DNA of 64,000 nt, taken from positions 1-64,000 of the forward strand of contig NZ_FOKG01000007.1 in assembly GCF_900111885.1 (NCBI RefSeq), written 5' to 3'. A program made the position numbers and the translations under genes. Positions 1-9,434 of the stretch are shown here, piece by piece. Within the stretch, counting starts at the first letter, position 1. The number at the start of each line of letters is the position of its first letter. The notes beneath the pieces are model-generated. The model did no database searches and was not told the DNA's origin. It was given only the letters and a program-made list of their open reading frames with translations. This stretch comes from Amycolatopsis marina (lineage in GTDB: Bacteria; Actinomycetota; Actinomycetes; Mycobacteriales; Pseudonocardiaceae).

Positions 1-755
1 GAGCCGGTCTCCGAGGCGTTGCCTGCGTTGTCGGTGGCCCGGAACTGGACCGCGTGGTCACCTGGCTCGTCCACTGTCACCGGCTCCGTGTAGGGCAGGA
101 AGCCGGTGTCGTCGATCTCGTACTCGACCGAGGCCACGCCGGAGTCGGCGTCGGTGGCCGAGACAGCGATGGTCGCGGAGCCGACGTAGTTGCCATCGGC
201 GTCCTGGTCACCGGTTATCTCCGCGGAAACCTGCGGAGGGGTGATGTCCTCGCCGCCTCCGCCTTCGGTCACCACGAACTCGCCGACCATCTCGCCGTGC
301 CCGGGGATCGCGCAGAAGTAGCGGTACTTGCCGGGCGTCAGGTTTACCTGGGCCTCGTGCTTGCCCCCGTTGGAGTCGTAGGGACTGGCGACGATGTTGA
401 GGTCGACGTCGTGGTTGTAGCCCGGGGTCGAGGTGTCGAAGGTCAGCGTGTGTGACATCCCGAAGGTGTTACCGGTGGCCGTGCTGTTCTCGAAGACGAT
501 CGTGGCGGCACCGGCCGTCGCCTCGGTCGGTGCGGTGTTGTATTCGGTCATGCTGTCGCCCGCGGTCCAGGTGAGCACCTGGTCGGCGGCCGCGGTCTGG
601 GACACATCCTGAGCCTGCTCGGCCGCGGATGTCGGGACGAGCCACAGCGCCATCAGTGTCGATGCCAGCATGGCCAGCGACACCCGACGGACGGGCACTC
701 GGCGGTGCCCTGGCGTCGCGCCTCTCGGTAGAGCGGAAAGTAATCGACGGAACAT
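1..755 (-). CDS. Secreted cupredoxin with Ig-like repeats (3' end beyond window)
   Basis: Read leftward from an ATG at 755, this frame stays open to the window edge (at least 251 residues), so the C-terminus is missing. The N-terminus is arginine-rich and followed by a hydrophobic stretch (LAMLASTLMALWLVP), a signal peptide. A plastocyanin/azurin-like domain follows, with a histidine in the GNTFGMSHTL segment and the type-1 copper signature YFCAIPGHGEM (Cys, His, Met ligands). After a Gly-rich linker there is an Ig-like/OmpL47-type repeat. It is probably an extracellular electron carrier or copper protein. It is last in a leftward run after the laccase and the large sugar dehydrogenase, which suggests a shared extracellular redox function. 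The domain call is firm; the physiological role is inferred. Confidence 0.85.
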   Translation of the reverse strand, partial: MFRRLLSALPRGATPGHRRVPVRRVSLAMLASTLMALWLVPTSAAEQAQDVSQTAAADQVLTWTAGDSMTEYNTAPTEATAGAATIVFENSTATGNTFGMSHTLTFDTSTPGYNHDVDLNIVASPYDSNGGKHEAQVNLTPGKYRYFCAIPGHGEMVGEFVVTEGGGGEDITPPQVSAEITGDQDADGNYVGSATIAVSATDADSGVASVEYEIDDTGFLPYTEPVTVDEPGDHAVQFRATDNAGNASETG

Positions 756-813
756 GGGATTGCTGCACCTCTCGTGATTCCGGGCGCTCACTGAGCATCC
801 CGATGTGCTGAGG

Positions 814-854
814 CCGGGTCGGTGCGGCCGGCTACGCAGACCGCACCGACCCGG
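814..854 (-). terminator. Stem-loop terminator after the large ThuA/PQQ gene
   Basis: Bases 814-827 and 841-854 form a perfect 14-bp GC-rich inverted repeat with a 13-nt loop. It lies just past the stop codon of the minus-strand gene at 864 and before the cupredoxin start at 755. There is no clear T-run, as is common in actinomycetes. It may separate the two transcripts or act as an attenuator. Confidence 0.6.
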
Positions 855-863
855 TTGTCCTGG

Positions 864-3800
864 TTACAGCTCCTGCACCCGAATGTTGCGGAACTCGATC
901 TGGTCGTTGTCGCCGTGGTTCTGCAACCCGACGAAACCGCTGCTGAACTGACGCAGATCGGTCGGTGGGTCACTGGGTCGTGACGACTGCTTGCCAGGTG
1001 TGTTGTCGAATTCGTTGATCACCACGCCGTTGCGGATGATCGTGTAGTGCTGTCCGACAACACGGATCTCGTAGTTGTTCCACTGGCCCTTCGGCGTCAC
1101 GCCGGCCTTGTCCAGACCCACCGGGTCGAAGTTGTAGATCGAACCGGTCTTCTGGGGCTCTCCTGATTCCCCGTCGTAGATCTGGATCTCCTGGCCGCAG
1201 TAGATCGCGACCCAGGCCGCCGAGTTGGCAGCAGATCCCTGCTTCCCGCATTCGGGACGCTCGTCCAGCGGAGTGTTCGGGTTCGGGAACCTGGTGAACA
1301 CACCACTGTTCGCCCGGTGGCCTTCGGCCGCGATGTCCTTGAACTGGAGCTTCAGCGAGAAGTCACCGAACTCCTTTGCCGAGTACCACAGCATTCCGAG
1401 ACCACCATGCGCACGCAGGGACCCGTCCGGCCGCAGCTCGAAGTGACCGCCAGGAGCCTGAGTCCACCCCTCGAGGGACTCGCGGGTCCCGTTGAAGATG
1501 GGCTCGTATCCGGTGCTGCCCTTCTTGCCGATGTCGGACTTGGCCGCCGAGCTGGACAGCTTGCCCTTCTCCTTGCCGGAGATGACCCCGTCCTTCTTCA
1601 GCTGGTTGACCACCGCGTTGACGTGGTCGACGAAGGCTCCGTGTGACTCCCAGACGCCCTCGTCGTCGATCAGGTCGTTGATCGTGCAGCTGTCGCCGAC
1701 CTTGTGGTTGGTCACACCGGTGTCGGTGTCACCGATCCATACCGTGCCCCGGCTGTCCGGAAGGGCACATTCGATGGCGACCTCGGCCTCGGTCGTCGCC
1801 TTCTCGCCGTCGGCGTAGGTCACCGTCAGTGTCGCGGTGTAGTTGCCGACCTTGGCGTAGGTGTGCGTCGGGTTCGCCTCGGTGGAGGTGTTCCCGTCGC
1901 CGAAGTCCCACTTGTACGAGACGCCACCGGACTTCTCCCCGGTGAAGGCGACTGTCAGCGGCCGGTTGTGCAGTGAGGTCGCCGTCGCGGTCGGTGCCGG
2001 AGTGGCCGGACCACCCTTGTAGCTGATCTTGATCAGTTTCTGGTTGGGGTGCAGGCTGAAGAAACCACCCGCGTAGTCGACCATGTAGAGCGCACCGTCC
2101 GGACCGAACTTCGCGTCCATCCAGGCCTGGAGTTCAGTGTTTCCGCCGCCTGCGCGGATGATGCCGCGCAGGTCCTCGGCGAAGACCGGGGGACCGGCCT
2201 CGTCCACTGTGTCCGGGTTGACGGTCAGTGCGACCCGGTTGTTCGGGTTGCAGTTGTCACCCATGAACCACTTGTTGTCCCAGTGCTGCGGCCACGCGAC
2301 CCCGCTCTTGGTGTCCACTTCGGAGCGGTGGTAGGTGGGACCGTCCATGATCGCCTGGCAGCCACCCTTGAGGTACGGCTGGGTGTAGGTGGCGTCCTCG
2401 TCGTTGTAGGTGGGGATGCCGCTGCCGTCGTCCCGGGTCGGGAAGACCGGCCCGCCACCACTCGGCGAGTACCAGATCATGTTGTCCCGGACGGGCGGGA
2501 TGTCCACCAGACCGGTGTTGGCCGGCGAGGTGTTCTTCGGGTTGTCGCAGTCGTACCAGCCGGTGAGCACGCTGGCATCGGTGTCGCTGCGGTCACGGTA
2601 GGGCTGGCGGTTGCCCATGCAGTAGGGCCAGCCCTGGTTGCCCGCCGAGGTGATGATGGTCGCGGTCTCGTACTTGGCCGGTCCGAGTTCCGGACTCGGC
2701 TTGCCCGCGTCCGGGCCGACCCAGGCGGCGGTCAGCCAGTCGTTCTTCTTGTCGTAGGCCAGCCGCGAGATGTTGCGCACGCCCATCACGTAGATCTCCG
2801 GGCGGGTCTTGTCACCCGGGTCATCGGCCTCGGGGAACAGGTTCCCCTCGGGGATGGTGTAGGTGCCGTCGTCCTCGGGGTGGATCCGCAGGATCTTCCC
2901 GTTCAGGTGGTTGGTGTTGCCGGAGGTCCGGCGTGCGTCCTGGAACGAGATTCCCTTGAACTTCTCACTCCAGTTGTTGCCGGAGTAGCCGTTCGAACCC
3001 TGCGACGAGTTGTTGTCACCGGAGCCGATGTAGAGGTTGCCGTCGTTGTCGAAGGCCATTCCGCCACCCGCGTGACAGCAGCTGTGGATCTGGGTGTCCC
3101 AGCTCAGCAGGTCCTTGCGGGTGTTCTGGTCGATCGTCTCCGTCTCGTGTTCGTAAGTGAACCGCGAGACCGTCCGCTGACCGATCCGGTTCTCCCGGTC
3201 GATCGAGTCGTGCGGCATCCAGAAGACGTAGAACCAGCCGTTCTCCTGGAAGTCGGGGTCCAGGGTCATGCCGACGAGGCCTTCCTCGTTCTTGACGAGT
3301 TCGCTGCCGCTGCCCCGGTTACCCATGACCTCGAGCGTCGTGAGGAGTTTGACCTCCTCGGTGGCCGGGTCCCACTGGTGGATGGTGCCGCAGCCGAGGC
3401 CGACGTTCGGGTCGTCCCAGCTGGAGATCGGGCCGGACGGGCAGGCCGCCTTGCCGATGTAGAAGACCTTGCCACCGGGGGCGATGGTCAGGCCGTGCGG
3501 CTCACCGATCTGGTCGAGCTGACCGGGCTGGTTCGGCGCGGTCAGCCGCTCGATCTCGTAGTTCGACCCGATGGTCGCCTGGCAGTCGCCACGGACCATG
3601 CCGGTGGTCCACTTGAGCGCGCCGAGCAGGTGCCCGCGGAACGCGTCCTCGGCGTAGCTGTCCTCGGTACCGCCCATTCCGGTGTAGAACGACCGCCCGC
3701 CGTCGTAGTCACGGCACCAGGAGATCGGATGGAACGGCCCGTTCGCGCCCTCACCCGGTTCGTAGGTGTTCTCCTGCACCTGCGCGACCGTGTGGACCTC

Positions 3801-4904
3801 ACCGGTGGGGTTCGGTGACCAGTTGGTCCACTTGTCCGACCGCGTCCAGTTGAGGGGCAGTCCCTCGTTGGCGGGGTGCTGCCGGTCGACGACGTTGACC
3901 GTCGCCTCCTGCACCTTCGGCTCCGGCGGCGGTTCCGTCGTCGCTTCGTCGGTGAACAACTGGATCTCGGCCAGCTGGGTCGCGCCCTCGCCGCCGTTGG
4001 CGGTGATGTCCAGACGGTAGTACTGGTAGGACTCCGTGTTGTCGAAACGGTAATCCTTGGCCTGGAACCGGTTGGGGAAGTCCTCATTGGTCCTGCGGTC
4101 CAGGTCCGTCCAGTTCTGGCCGTCCTGGGAGCCCTGCAGGGTCCAGTCCTTCGGGTCGCGTCCGTCGAAGTCGTTGGCCGACGTCAACGCATAGTGCCCG
4201 ATCGCGGTGGCCTCGGCCAGTTTCATCGTGATCGTCGCGGACGAGTCGAAGGCTAGCCATTTGGTGTCGTCGTCCCCGTCGATGAGGTTCTCCACGCCCT
4301 CGTTCGACGGGCTGTTACCGGTGGCCGTGATCTCGGCGACGTCCTCCGCATCGGGAAGGGCGCCGACCGGGCGGCTGCCGATCAGGCCGGTGAACCACTC
4401 GGAACGCTCCTGTGCCCGCGCCGCGTCCCGAACTCCCAGGAATCCGCCGCCGTCCTCGATGTAGCCCTCGAGGGCGTCCTCCTGACCAGTTGTCAGTTCG
4501 GTGCCCTTGGCGGAAAGGAAGACGACTCCGCGGTACTTGTCCAGGTTCTTGGCCGAGAAGACGGCAGGATCCGTGGACTCCTCGACGGTAAAGCCGTTCT
4601 CCGCCCCCAGTTCCTCGATGGCGTCCGTGGCCTTGACGACCGGATCGCTCTGCTCGGCCGCCGGGCCGTGGAACACCAGCACGTTCACGTCGTTCGCCGG
4701 GTCCTTGCCGGACTCGGATGCGCTGGCGCCTGCCTGGCTTTCGGAGTTCCCGGGCTGTTCGGGCTTCGCCTGCGCCCCCAGTGCGGGCATGGAGGAGAGT
4801 CCGAGCGCCAGGGTGGCGCTCGTGACCAGAATCGTCGCGCGACGCAGTGATCTCGGTCGTGCGCGACCGTTGTGAGGTAATGTCAATCGGCTTCTTCGGC
4901 CCAT
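864..4904 (-). CDS. Secreted multidomain ThuA-discoidin-PQQ sugar dehydrogenase-PKD-DUF1080 protein
   Basis: 1346 residues. An Arg-rich start and hydrophobic segment (residues ~20-44) form a signal peptide ending near ALGAQA. A ThuA-like domain starts at ~70, is interrupted at ~190-325 by a discoidin (F5/8 type C) domain, and resumes at ~335-430. A glucose/sorbosone dehydrogenase beta-propeller (PQQ-dependent family) spans ~450-960; it contains segments such as GEPHGLTIAPGG and HSCCHAGGGMAFD. A PKD domain follows at ~965-1060 (GVSYKWDFGDG), and a C-terminal DUF1080/3-keto-disaccharide hydrolase domain at ~1150-1346. The parts suggest an exported enzyme that oxidises a glycoside and then cleaves a 3-keto sugar. 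It sits 60 bp downstream of the laccase on the same strand. The domain order is read from the sequence; substrate and reaction are inference. Confidence 0.88.
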   Translation of the reverse strand: MGRRSRLTLPHNGRARPRSLRRATILVTSATLALGLSSMPALGAQAKPEQPGNSESQAGASASESGKDPANDVNVLVFHGPAAEQSDPVVKATDAIEELGAENGFTVEESTDPAVFSAKNLDKYRGVVFLSAKGTELTTGQEDALEGYIEDGGGFLGVRDAARAQERSEWFTGLIGSRPVGALPDAEDVAEITATGNSPSNEGVENLIDGDDDTKWLAFDSSATITMKLAEATAIGHYALTSANDFDGRDPKDWTLQGSQDGQNWTDLDRRTNEDFPNRFQAKDYRFDNTESYQYYRLDITANGGEGATQLAEIQLFTDEATTEPPPEPKVQEATVNVVDRQHPANEGLPLNWTRSDKWTNWSPNPTGEVHTVAQVQENTYEPGEGANGPFHPISWCRDYDGGRSFYTGMGGTEDSYAEDAFRGHLLGALKWTTGMVRGDCQATIGSNYEIERLTAPNQPGQLDQIGEPHGLTIAPGGKVFYIGKAACPSGPISSWDDPNVGLGCGTIHQWDPATEEVKLLTTLEVMGNRGSGSELVKNEEGLVGMTLDPDFQENGWFYVFWMPHDSIDRENRIGQRTVSRFTYEHETETIDQNTRKDLLSWDTQIHSCCHAGGGMAFDNDGNLYIGSGDNNSSQGSNGYSGNNWSEKFKGISFQDARRTSGNTNHLNGKILRIHPEDDGTYTIPEGNLFPEADDPGDKTRPEIYVMGVRNISRLAYDKKNDWLTAAWVGPDAGKPSPELGPAKYETATIITSAGNQGWPYCMGNRQPYRDRSDTDASVLTGWYDCDNPKNTSPANTGLVDIPPVRDNMIWYSPSGGGPVFPTRDDGSGIPTYNDEDATYTQPYLKGGCQAIMDGPTYHRSEVDTKSGVAWPQHWDNKWFMGDNCNPNNRVALTVNPDTVDEAGPPVFAEDLRGIIRAGGGNTELQAWMDAKFGPDGALYMVDYAGGFFSLHPNQKLIKISYKGGPATPAPTATATSLHNRPLTVAFTGEKSGGVSYKWDFGDGNTSTEANPTHTYAKVGNYTATLTVTYADGEKATTEAEVAIECALPDSRGTVWIGDTDTGVTNHKVGDSCTINDLIDDEGVWESHGAFVDHVNAVVNQLKKDGVISGKEKGKLSSSAAKSDIGKKGSTGYEPIFNGTRESLEGWTQAPGGHFELRPDGSLRAHGGLGMLWYSAKEFGDFSLKLQFKDIAAEGHRANSGVFTRFPNPNTPLDERPECGKQGSAANSAAWVAIYCGQEIQIYDGESGEPQKTGSIYNFDPVGLDKAGVTPKGQWNNYEIRVVGQHYTIIRNGVVINEFDNTPGKQSSRPSDPPTDLRQFSSGFVGLQNHGDNDQIEFRNIRVQEL

Positions 4905-4964
4905 CCCTACTCCTTCACTCGTAACTCAACCCGCGTGCGTGGGGCATTCCCGCGCACGCGGGTG

Positions 4965-5993
4965 CTAGTGGCCGTGCGGGTGGTCTCCGCCGTGTTCGTG
5001 CCCGTGGTAGCGATCGAGAGCGGCCTGTGCGCCGTCGGGCAGACTGCCGTCCTCGTTGCGCACCAAGAAGATTCCGGCCATGCCTCCGTCGGAGTGGAAC
5101 TGCACGTGGCAGTGGTACATCCACACGCCAGGGCCGACGCCCTCGCCCGCGATCACCTGGAAGCCGAAGGAGTCACCGGGGTTGAGATCCCGGTTGTCGA
5201 CGACCTGGCTCGGATCTTTCGGGCCCTCCAGAATGCCGGTGCGGTTGTTAGCCCAGCGGTGTGCGTGCAGGTGGAAGGTGTGGAAAGTGTTGCCGTGCCC
5301 GATCGCGATGAACTCGACCCGTTCGCCGAGATTGGCCTCGAGAATCGGAACGTGCGGCGCGACCTTGTTGTTGATGGTCATGTCGTTGAAGACGACGGTG
5401 TGCTGTCGCTCCGGCAGGATGTCGCCCTTGCGTCGGACGATCAGTGCGCCGTAAAGGCCCTTGCGCAGGCCCTCTGTGCCGTGGGCTCCACCCAGCGCGT
5501 GGTCGTGGTAGTGCCAGTACCCCGCACTGCCGGGCATCCACATGTTTCCGCTCGCCTTGTAGGGCGCCGTGGTGCTCCAGATGTAGGTGCGTGTCTCACC
5601 TGGTTCGTTGAAGGAGTCGTTGAGCGGACTGCCGTCGGAGTCGACGCTGTAGTTGACTCCGTGCGGATGGATCGACAGCCGACGGTCGGTGTTGTTGACC
5701 AGGTCGATCTCGAGGGTGTCGCCCTCCCAGATCTCCAGGATCGGGCCCGGGATGCTGGCTTTGCCGGGGGCCAGGCCGTAGCCGACGTTTCCGTCCGGAA
5801 ACTCCTCCGCGTACATGGTGATGCGCCGGGTTTTCCCGCTGTCGCCTTTGCTGTTTCCCTGTGCGGTCGCGGCGGAGCCGCCGAGGCTAGCGATGGCAGC
5901 GGGAGCGACAACGCCGGCAGCCGCGCCGGCCAGCATTGACCGGCGCGACAGTCGTTTGCCGGTGGTTCCGATCTGGGCGCGTGGATCAGTCAT
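4965..5993 (-). CDS. Two-domain multicopper oxidase (small laccase)
   Basis: 342 residues from the ATG at 5993, which has GGAG a few bases upstream. The frame runs further upstream but only this start gives a proper Tat signal ([14 protein letters not shown]). All copper-ligand motifs are present: [17 protein letters not shown] and the C-terminal [12 protein letters not shown], whose Cys and His bind type-1 copper. The length matches the two-domain small laccases of Streptomyces (SLAC/EpoA type), which act as trimers and oxidise phenols outside the cell. The tail is His-rich ([13 protein letters not shown]), perhaps for copper loading. It heads the leftward run with the PQQ enzyme and cupredoxin. 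Confidence 0.93.
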   Translation of the reverse strand: MTDPRAQIGTTGKRLSRRSMLAGAAAGVVAPAAIASLGGSAATAQGNSKGDSGKTRRITMYAEEFPDGNVGYGLAPGKASIPGPILEIWEGDTLEIDLVNNTDRRLSIHPHGVNYSVDSDGSPLNDSFNEPGETRTYIWSTTAPYKASGNMWMPGSAGYWHYHDHALGGAHGTEGLRKGLYGALIVRRKGDILPERQHTVVFNDMTINNKVAPHVPILEANLGERVEFIAIGHGNTFHTFHLHAHRWANNRTGILEGPKDPSQVVDNRDLNPGDSFGFQVIAGEGVGPGVWMYHCHVQFHSDGGMAGIFLVRNEDGSLPDGAQAALDRYHGHEHGGDHPHGH

Positions 5994-6736
5994 GGGTCTC
6001 CATTCGGTGTCCCCGGGCACCGGGACCGGGGAATCGAGGCCGCTTCCTGGCTGGGCAGCTGTCCTTCCGGCCAGCGCGTCGGGGAAAGGTGGGGTCAGTC
6101 CGGGCGGGTGTCCGGGCTGGGCACGCTCAGCCTGGTTCGGGTGAGAAAACCGCGTCCGCGACGCCGACGACGCCCGGTGGTTCCTCTCAGGCAGTGGTGA
6201 CGTTCGCCTCATGTGCCGCCTCCCGCGCCGCGGTTTTCGCCGGGGACGTTAATCACTTGTGGCTCACACGTAAATAACTTCGGTCAAAATACTCCAACTT
6301 CTGACTTGTCAGGACAGAAGATGTTAAGCCAAAAAGCGTAATTGCTAGCAACGTATGGCCTAGGCGCGGGCAGGGCGCCGAAAAAATGTCGACATCTGGC
6401 AGTCGCGGGGCCTTCGTCGCTCTCCGGGATGGCTTGTAACGGAGCGCGACGGCTGATGCAGGTGTTCATGATGTCGCCTGAATGGCGGTTGACAAGCTGT
6501 TTCCTGCGTCTTTTGCGGTGTCCCCGGTGGGCGACAGGCGGACTGGCAGTTCGAAGTCGCGAGTTCGGAAATCCTGTTTATCGCCACGACGAAATCGGGC
6601 AAAGATGTGAGAACAACTCAGGTGAATTTTTTGTCCGGCCGGACGTCCTGAGATTTGTATTGATTGTGTACAGCTCGGTTCTAGCGTCCTCCCGCTGCCG
6701 ACAGCAATTTCCAATCGGGTTCGAAGAGGAGGCACT
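5994..6736. other. Divergent intergenic region with an AT-rich island
   Basis: These 743 bp separate the divergent laccase and the secreted gene at 6737. No credible gene was found. Bases about 6250-6360 are markedly AT-rich for this genome and probably hold promoter elements. A perfect 12-bp palindrome lies at 6633-6644 (GTCCGGCCGGAC), close to the rightward promoter region, and is a candidate operator. Confidence 0.5.
6660..6687 (+). promoter_or_regulatory. Possible promoter of the secreted protein at 6737
   Basis: TTGATT at 6660-6665 and TAGCGT at 6682-6687 are separated by 16 bases, about 50 bases before the start codon. They match the housekeeping -35/-10 pattern only partially, so this is a weak prediction. 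Confidence 0.3.
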
Positions 6737-7990
6737 ATGCGAACGAGTTGTCTTGGCGCATTCGCCGGGGTCGCACTCGCCGGAGCTCTCGCCGTACCGG
6801 CGGGCGTCGCGGGGGCGGACGGGGCGGACACGATCCAGGGGGATCCGTGGGTGCTCGTGGACAAGCGCATAAACCTCGAGTCAAGCGATGCGATTGCCTT
6901 CTCCGCGCCGAACGAGGGGTGGGTTGTGGGCACGAACTTCGAGCCGCCGTCTCCCGTCCCGTTCGCGATGCGTTGGGATGGTGCGACCTGGACGGAGGCC
7001 AGGATCGGTGACTTCGTGAACCAGCCCCAGTCGCTGAACCGGGTGGCGACGCTCGCCGCGGACGAGGCATGGGCGACGGGAACACTGGAGCAGGCTCGGT
7101 CGGCGACCGCCTCGCCTCGTCCCGGTTCCGGTCTCTGGTATCGCGATGAGAAGGGTGCGTTGCCGGACTCGACACCGCGGGCAGTCGCAGGCGCGGGCCC
7201 GGCTCCCTACGCTCTCGCCAAATGGAACGGTTCGGAGTGGGCGCCGGAGAAGGCGCCGGCACCACCTGCCGGAAAACAGGCGTTGGTCGCCGAACTGAAG
7301 ACGGTGGGTGCGGAGATCTGGGCGGTTGGCCTGGAACACGATGCGGGCCAGGCCTCGGGACAACAGGCCTTCATCGATCGCTACCAGAACGGGAAGTGGC
7401 GCAGGATGGTGCTTCCCGGTGACCTGACCACCAAGCCCAGTGCGTTGTTCGGTCTCACCGGAGCCGACCCGGACGACGTGTGGTTGTCCGGCGCTTTCCC
7501 CACGCCGGAGAAGGACACTCCCTTCGTCGCGCACTGGGACGGTAAGAAGTTCGATATCACCGAACTTCCGATACCGTTGGGGTTTTCCAACGGATGGAAT
7601 GCGGACGTGGTGGCGGTCATGGGGGACGAGGTCTTCGTGACCGGGAGGTCACTGTACACAGACGGCACGCTCGCGACCGCCTATCGATTCGACGGGAGCG
7701 CGTGGACACAGTGGACCGGTCGCGCGCTGGCCGAGGTCAACGACATCTCGGTGGCGGCGGACGGCAACAGCATGATGCTCGGTGGCTGGCCGTCGCTGAC
7801 CAGCGATCAAAGTGAGTATGCCGCCTTCGACGGAACCACGTGGACCCGGCACGGACAGCCCGAGGACCTCGGCGTGCACAGGGGGCAGGTGCTGAACGTG
7901 GAGCACCTGCCGGGCACCGACCGGGTCATGGCTGTGGGGTACGTCAACGCGCCGGACAGCGGGTACAGCTACATCACTGCCAACAAGTAG
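6737..7990 (+). CDS. Secreted protein of unknown function, propeller-like repeats
   Basis: 417 residues, preceded by a strong GAGGAGG five bases from the ATG. The N-terminus is a signal peptide (AFAGVALAGALAVPAGVAGA). The mature part repeats a loose pattern with W-D/N-G, as in AMRWDGATWTEA, LAKWNGSEWAP, VAHWDGKKFD, YRFDGSAWTQW and AAFDGTTWTRH, spaced roughly 50-80 residues apart. This suggests a beta-propeller similar to kelch or sialidase-type folds. I see no catalytic motif. It is divergent from the laccase and ends facing the gene at 8083, with a shared stem-loop between them. The secretion and repeat calls are observed; no function can be given. Confidence 0.85.
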   Translation: MRTSCLGAFAGVALAGALAVPAGVAGADGADTIQGDPWVLVDKRINLESSDAIAFSAPNEGWVVGTNFEPPSPVPFAMRWDGATWTEARIGDFVNQPQSLNRVATLAADEAWATGTLEQARSATASPRPGSGLWYRDEKGALPDSTPRAVAGAGPAPYALAKWNGSEWAPEKAPAPPAGKQALVAELKTVGAEIWAVGLEHDAGQASGQQAFIDRYQNGKWRRMVLPGDLTTKPSALFGLTGADPDDVWLSGAFPTPEKDTPFVAHWDGKKFDITELPIPLGFSNGWNADVVAVMGDEVFVTGRSLYTDGTLATAYRFDGSAWTQWTGRALAEVNDISVAADGNSMMLGGWPSLTSDQSEYAAFDGTTWTRHGQPEDLGVHRGQVLNVEHLPGTDRVMAVGYVNAPDSGYSYITANK

Positions 7991-8036
7991 CACGTGCGGC
8001 TGTTGGTACGTGCGGTCATCAGCCGCGAATTGGGTG

Positions 8037-8071
8037 GGGTGGGCTCCCGGCCGACGACCGTGAGCCCACCC
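8037..8071. terminator. Bidirectional stem-loop terminator
   Basis: A perfect 10-bp inverted repeat (8037-8046 GGGTGGGCTC with 8062-8071) has a 15-nt loop. It lies between the convergent genes ending at 7990 (+) and 8083 (-). Confidence 0.7.
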
Positions 8072-8082
8072 ACTCGACGTGC

Positions 8083-8253
8083 TTAGCGCAGTTTCTCGGG
8101 AATCGTGTCGAGGGCGTGCAGCATGTGCACGGCAAGCTCGCTCGCCGCTGCGTCGTCGAGGGTCGAGTGTTCGCGCACGATGCCCTGGACGAGCTTAACC
8201 CGCTGCTCATAGCGAGGGGTGTACGTGGCGGTGGAGGAGGCGTTGGCGGTCAT
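8083..8253 (-). CDS. 56-aa protein coupled to the dehydrogenase
   Basis: 56 residues. The ATG at 8253 overlaps the stop of the preceding dehydrogenase gene (ATGA), so translation is almost certainly coupled. The sequence starts with a Ser/Thr/Ala stretch (TANASSTATYT) and continues as an amphipathic helix rich in charged residues, ending IPEKLR. I do not recognise the family. Its tight coupling suggests a partner or regulator of the dehydrogenase rather than an independent enzyme. It has no signal peptide, no membrane segment and no Cys. Confidence 0.7.
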   Translation of the reverse strand: MTANASSTATYTPRYEQRVKLVQGIVREHSTLDDAAASELAVHMLHALDTIPEKLR

Positions 8254-9434
8254 GTCAGTTCCTTGTCCGATAGCTGTCGTTGTTCGATGTGTGGATGTGG
8301 GTGGTCCGCCGACCGGTTCTGGAAGGACAGGATGGCGGGGTTCTGGATGGCGCCGTCGCGAATCTCGATGGCTCGCCGAAGTGTCTCGACCGAGTCCCAG
8401 GCGGCCGGCCCGTCGAGCACGGCGCCCAGGTAAGGGAGCAGGGCCTCGCTGATCTCCCAAGTCGCGGAGTTCCACAGGTAGGAAGGGCTGTGGTCCACGG
8501 CGTAGTAGGTGATGTCGGTGCCGACCGGGAACGTGGGCTCGGTGAACGTGGTGGGCCGGGCCCAACTGAATCCCATGGCCTCGTCGCAGGAGACGTCGAC
8601 GATGAGGCTTCCCGGTGTGAACGCCGCGAGGTCGTCCTCGACGAGGAACGTCAACGGGGCGCCGGTGTCCTGCAGCACGCAGTTGACGACGATGTCGTGC
8701 TCGGCGAGGAATCCGGCCAGCGGTACCCGGCCCTTCTCGGAGAGCGCGTGACTGCGCCGGGGGTCGCCAGGGTTGTTCTCGTCGTGGTCTACATGCACCA
8801 TCCGGGCGGAGTGGATCGGCGAACCCACCGCGGTGACGCCCCGGTGAGTGAGAATGTCGACGTCGTGGACACCATGCGCACTGAGTGCGGTTACCGCACC
8901 TCGCGCTGTGGCACCGAAGCCAATGACGGCGGCGCGCAGCCTGCGGCCGTAGTTGCCGGTCGATCCGATCGTCTGCAAGGCATGCAGCACCGAGCAGTAG
9001 CCGGCCAGTTCGTTGTTCTTGTGGAAGACGTGCAGATTGAAGGATCCGTCGGCGTGCCAGTGGTTCATCGCCTCGAAGGCGATCAGCGTGAGGTTCCTGT
9101 CGATGGCCAGCTGGGTGAGCTTCTCGTCCTGCACGCAGTGCGGCCAGCCCCAGAGAACCTGCCCCGTCCGCAACTCCGCCAGATCGCCCGCTTCCGGCTT
9201 TGCCAGCAGCACGACGTCGCATTCGGCGATGAGTTGTTCCCGGGAGCGCATTCCACCGACTACCGCGGCAAGTTGCTCGTCGGAAACTCCGAAGCGTTCC
9301 CCGTAGCCGTACTCGAGAAATACGCGAGCCCGGAGACCGGCATCGATCCGCTCGAAATGACGTGGATGGATTGGCGCCCTTCGCTCGTTCTCTTTCCGAG
9401 AGTGGGCCATGACTCCGAGACTGAGTTGGTGCAC
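8250..9434 (-). CDS. N5-(carboxyethyl)ornithine synthase / alanine dehydrogenase-family oxidoreductase
   Basis: 394 residues if it starts at the GTG at 9434; the ATG at 9410 is an alternative with GGAG four bases upstream. I prefer the GTG because the first strand LSLGVMAHSRKENERR matches the N-terminal strand of alanine dehydrogenase/PNT proteins, which the shorter start would cut. The NAD(P)-binding Rossmann motif is AAVIGFGATARGAV (about residue 175). The conserved ENERRAPIHP segment matches the substrate-binding N-terminus of alanine dehydrogenase, CEOS and saccharopine-dehydrogenase relatives. It probably catalyses reductive condensation of an amino acid with a keto acid, or the reverse. 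It is coupled to the 56-aa gene and divergent from the desaturase. Confidence 0.78.
   Translation of the reverse strand: MHQLSLGVMAHSRKENERRAPIHPRHFERIDAGLRARVFLEYGYGERFGVSDEQLAAVVGGMRSREQLIAECDVVLLAKPEAGDLAELRTGQVLWGWPHCVQDEKLTQLAIDRNLTLIAFEAMNHWHADGSFNLHVFHKNNELAGYCSVLHALQTIGSTGNYGRRLRAAVIGFGATARGAVTALSAHGVHDVDILTHRGVTAVGSPIHSARMVHVDHDENNPGDPRRSHALSEKGRVPLAGFLAEHDIVVNCVLQDTGAPLTFLVEDDLAAFTPGSLIVDVSCDEAMGFSWARPTTFTEPTFPVGTDITYYAVDHSPSYLWNSATWEISEALLPYLGAVLDGPAAWDSVETLRRAIEIRDGAIQNPAILSFQNRSADHPHPHIEQRQLSDKELT

Noticed and set aside
2049..3818. A 589-codon open frame on the plus strand opposite the large sugar dehydrogenase
   Set aside because: It is the antisense shadow of a GC-rich gene: Val/Arg/Gly-biased, no domain, no ribosome site, and the minus-strand gene has clear domains throughout.
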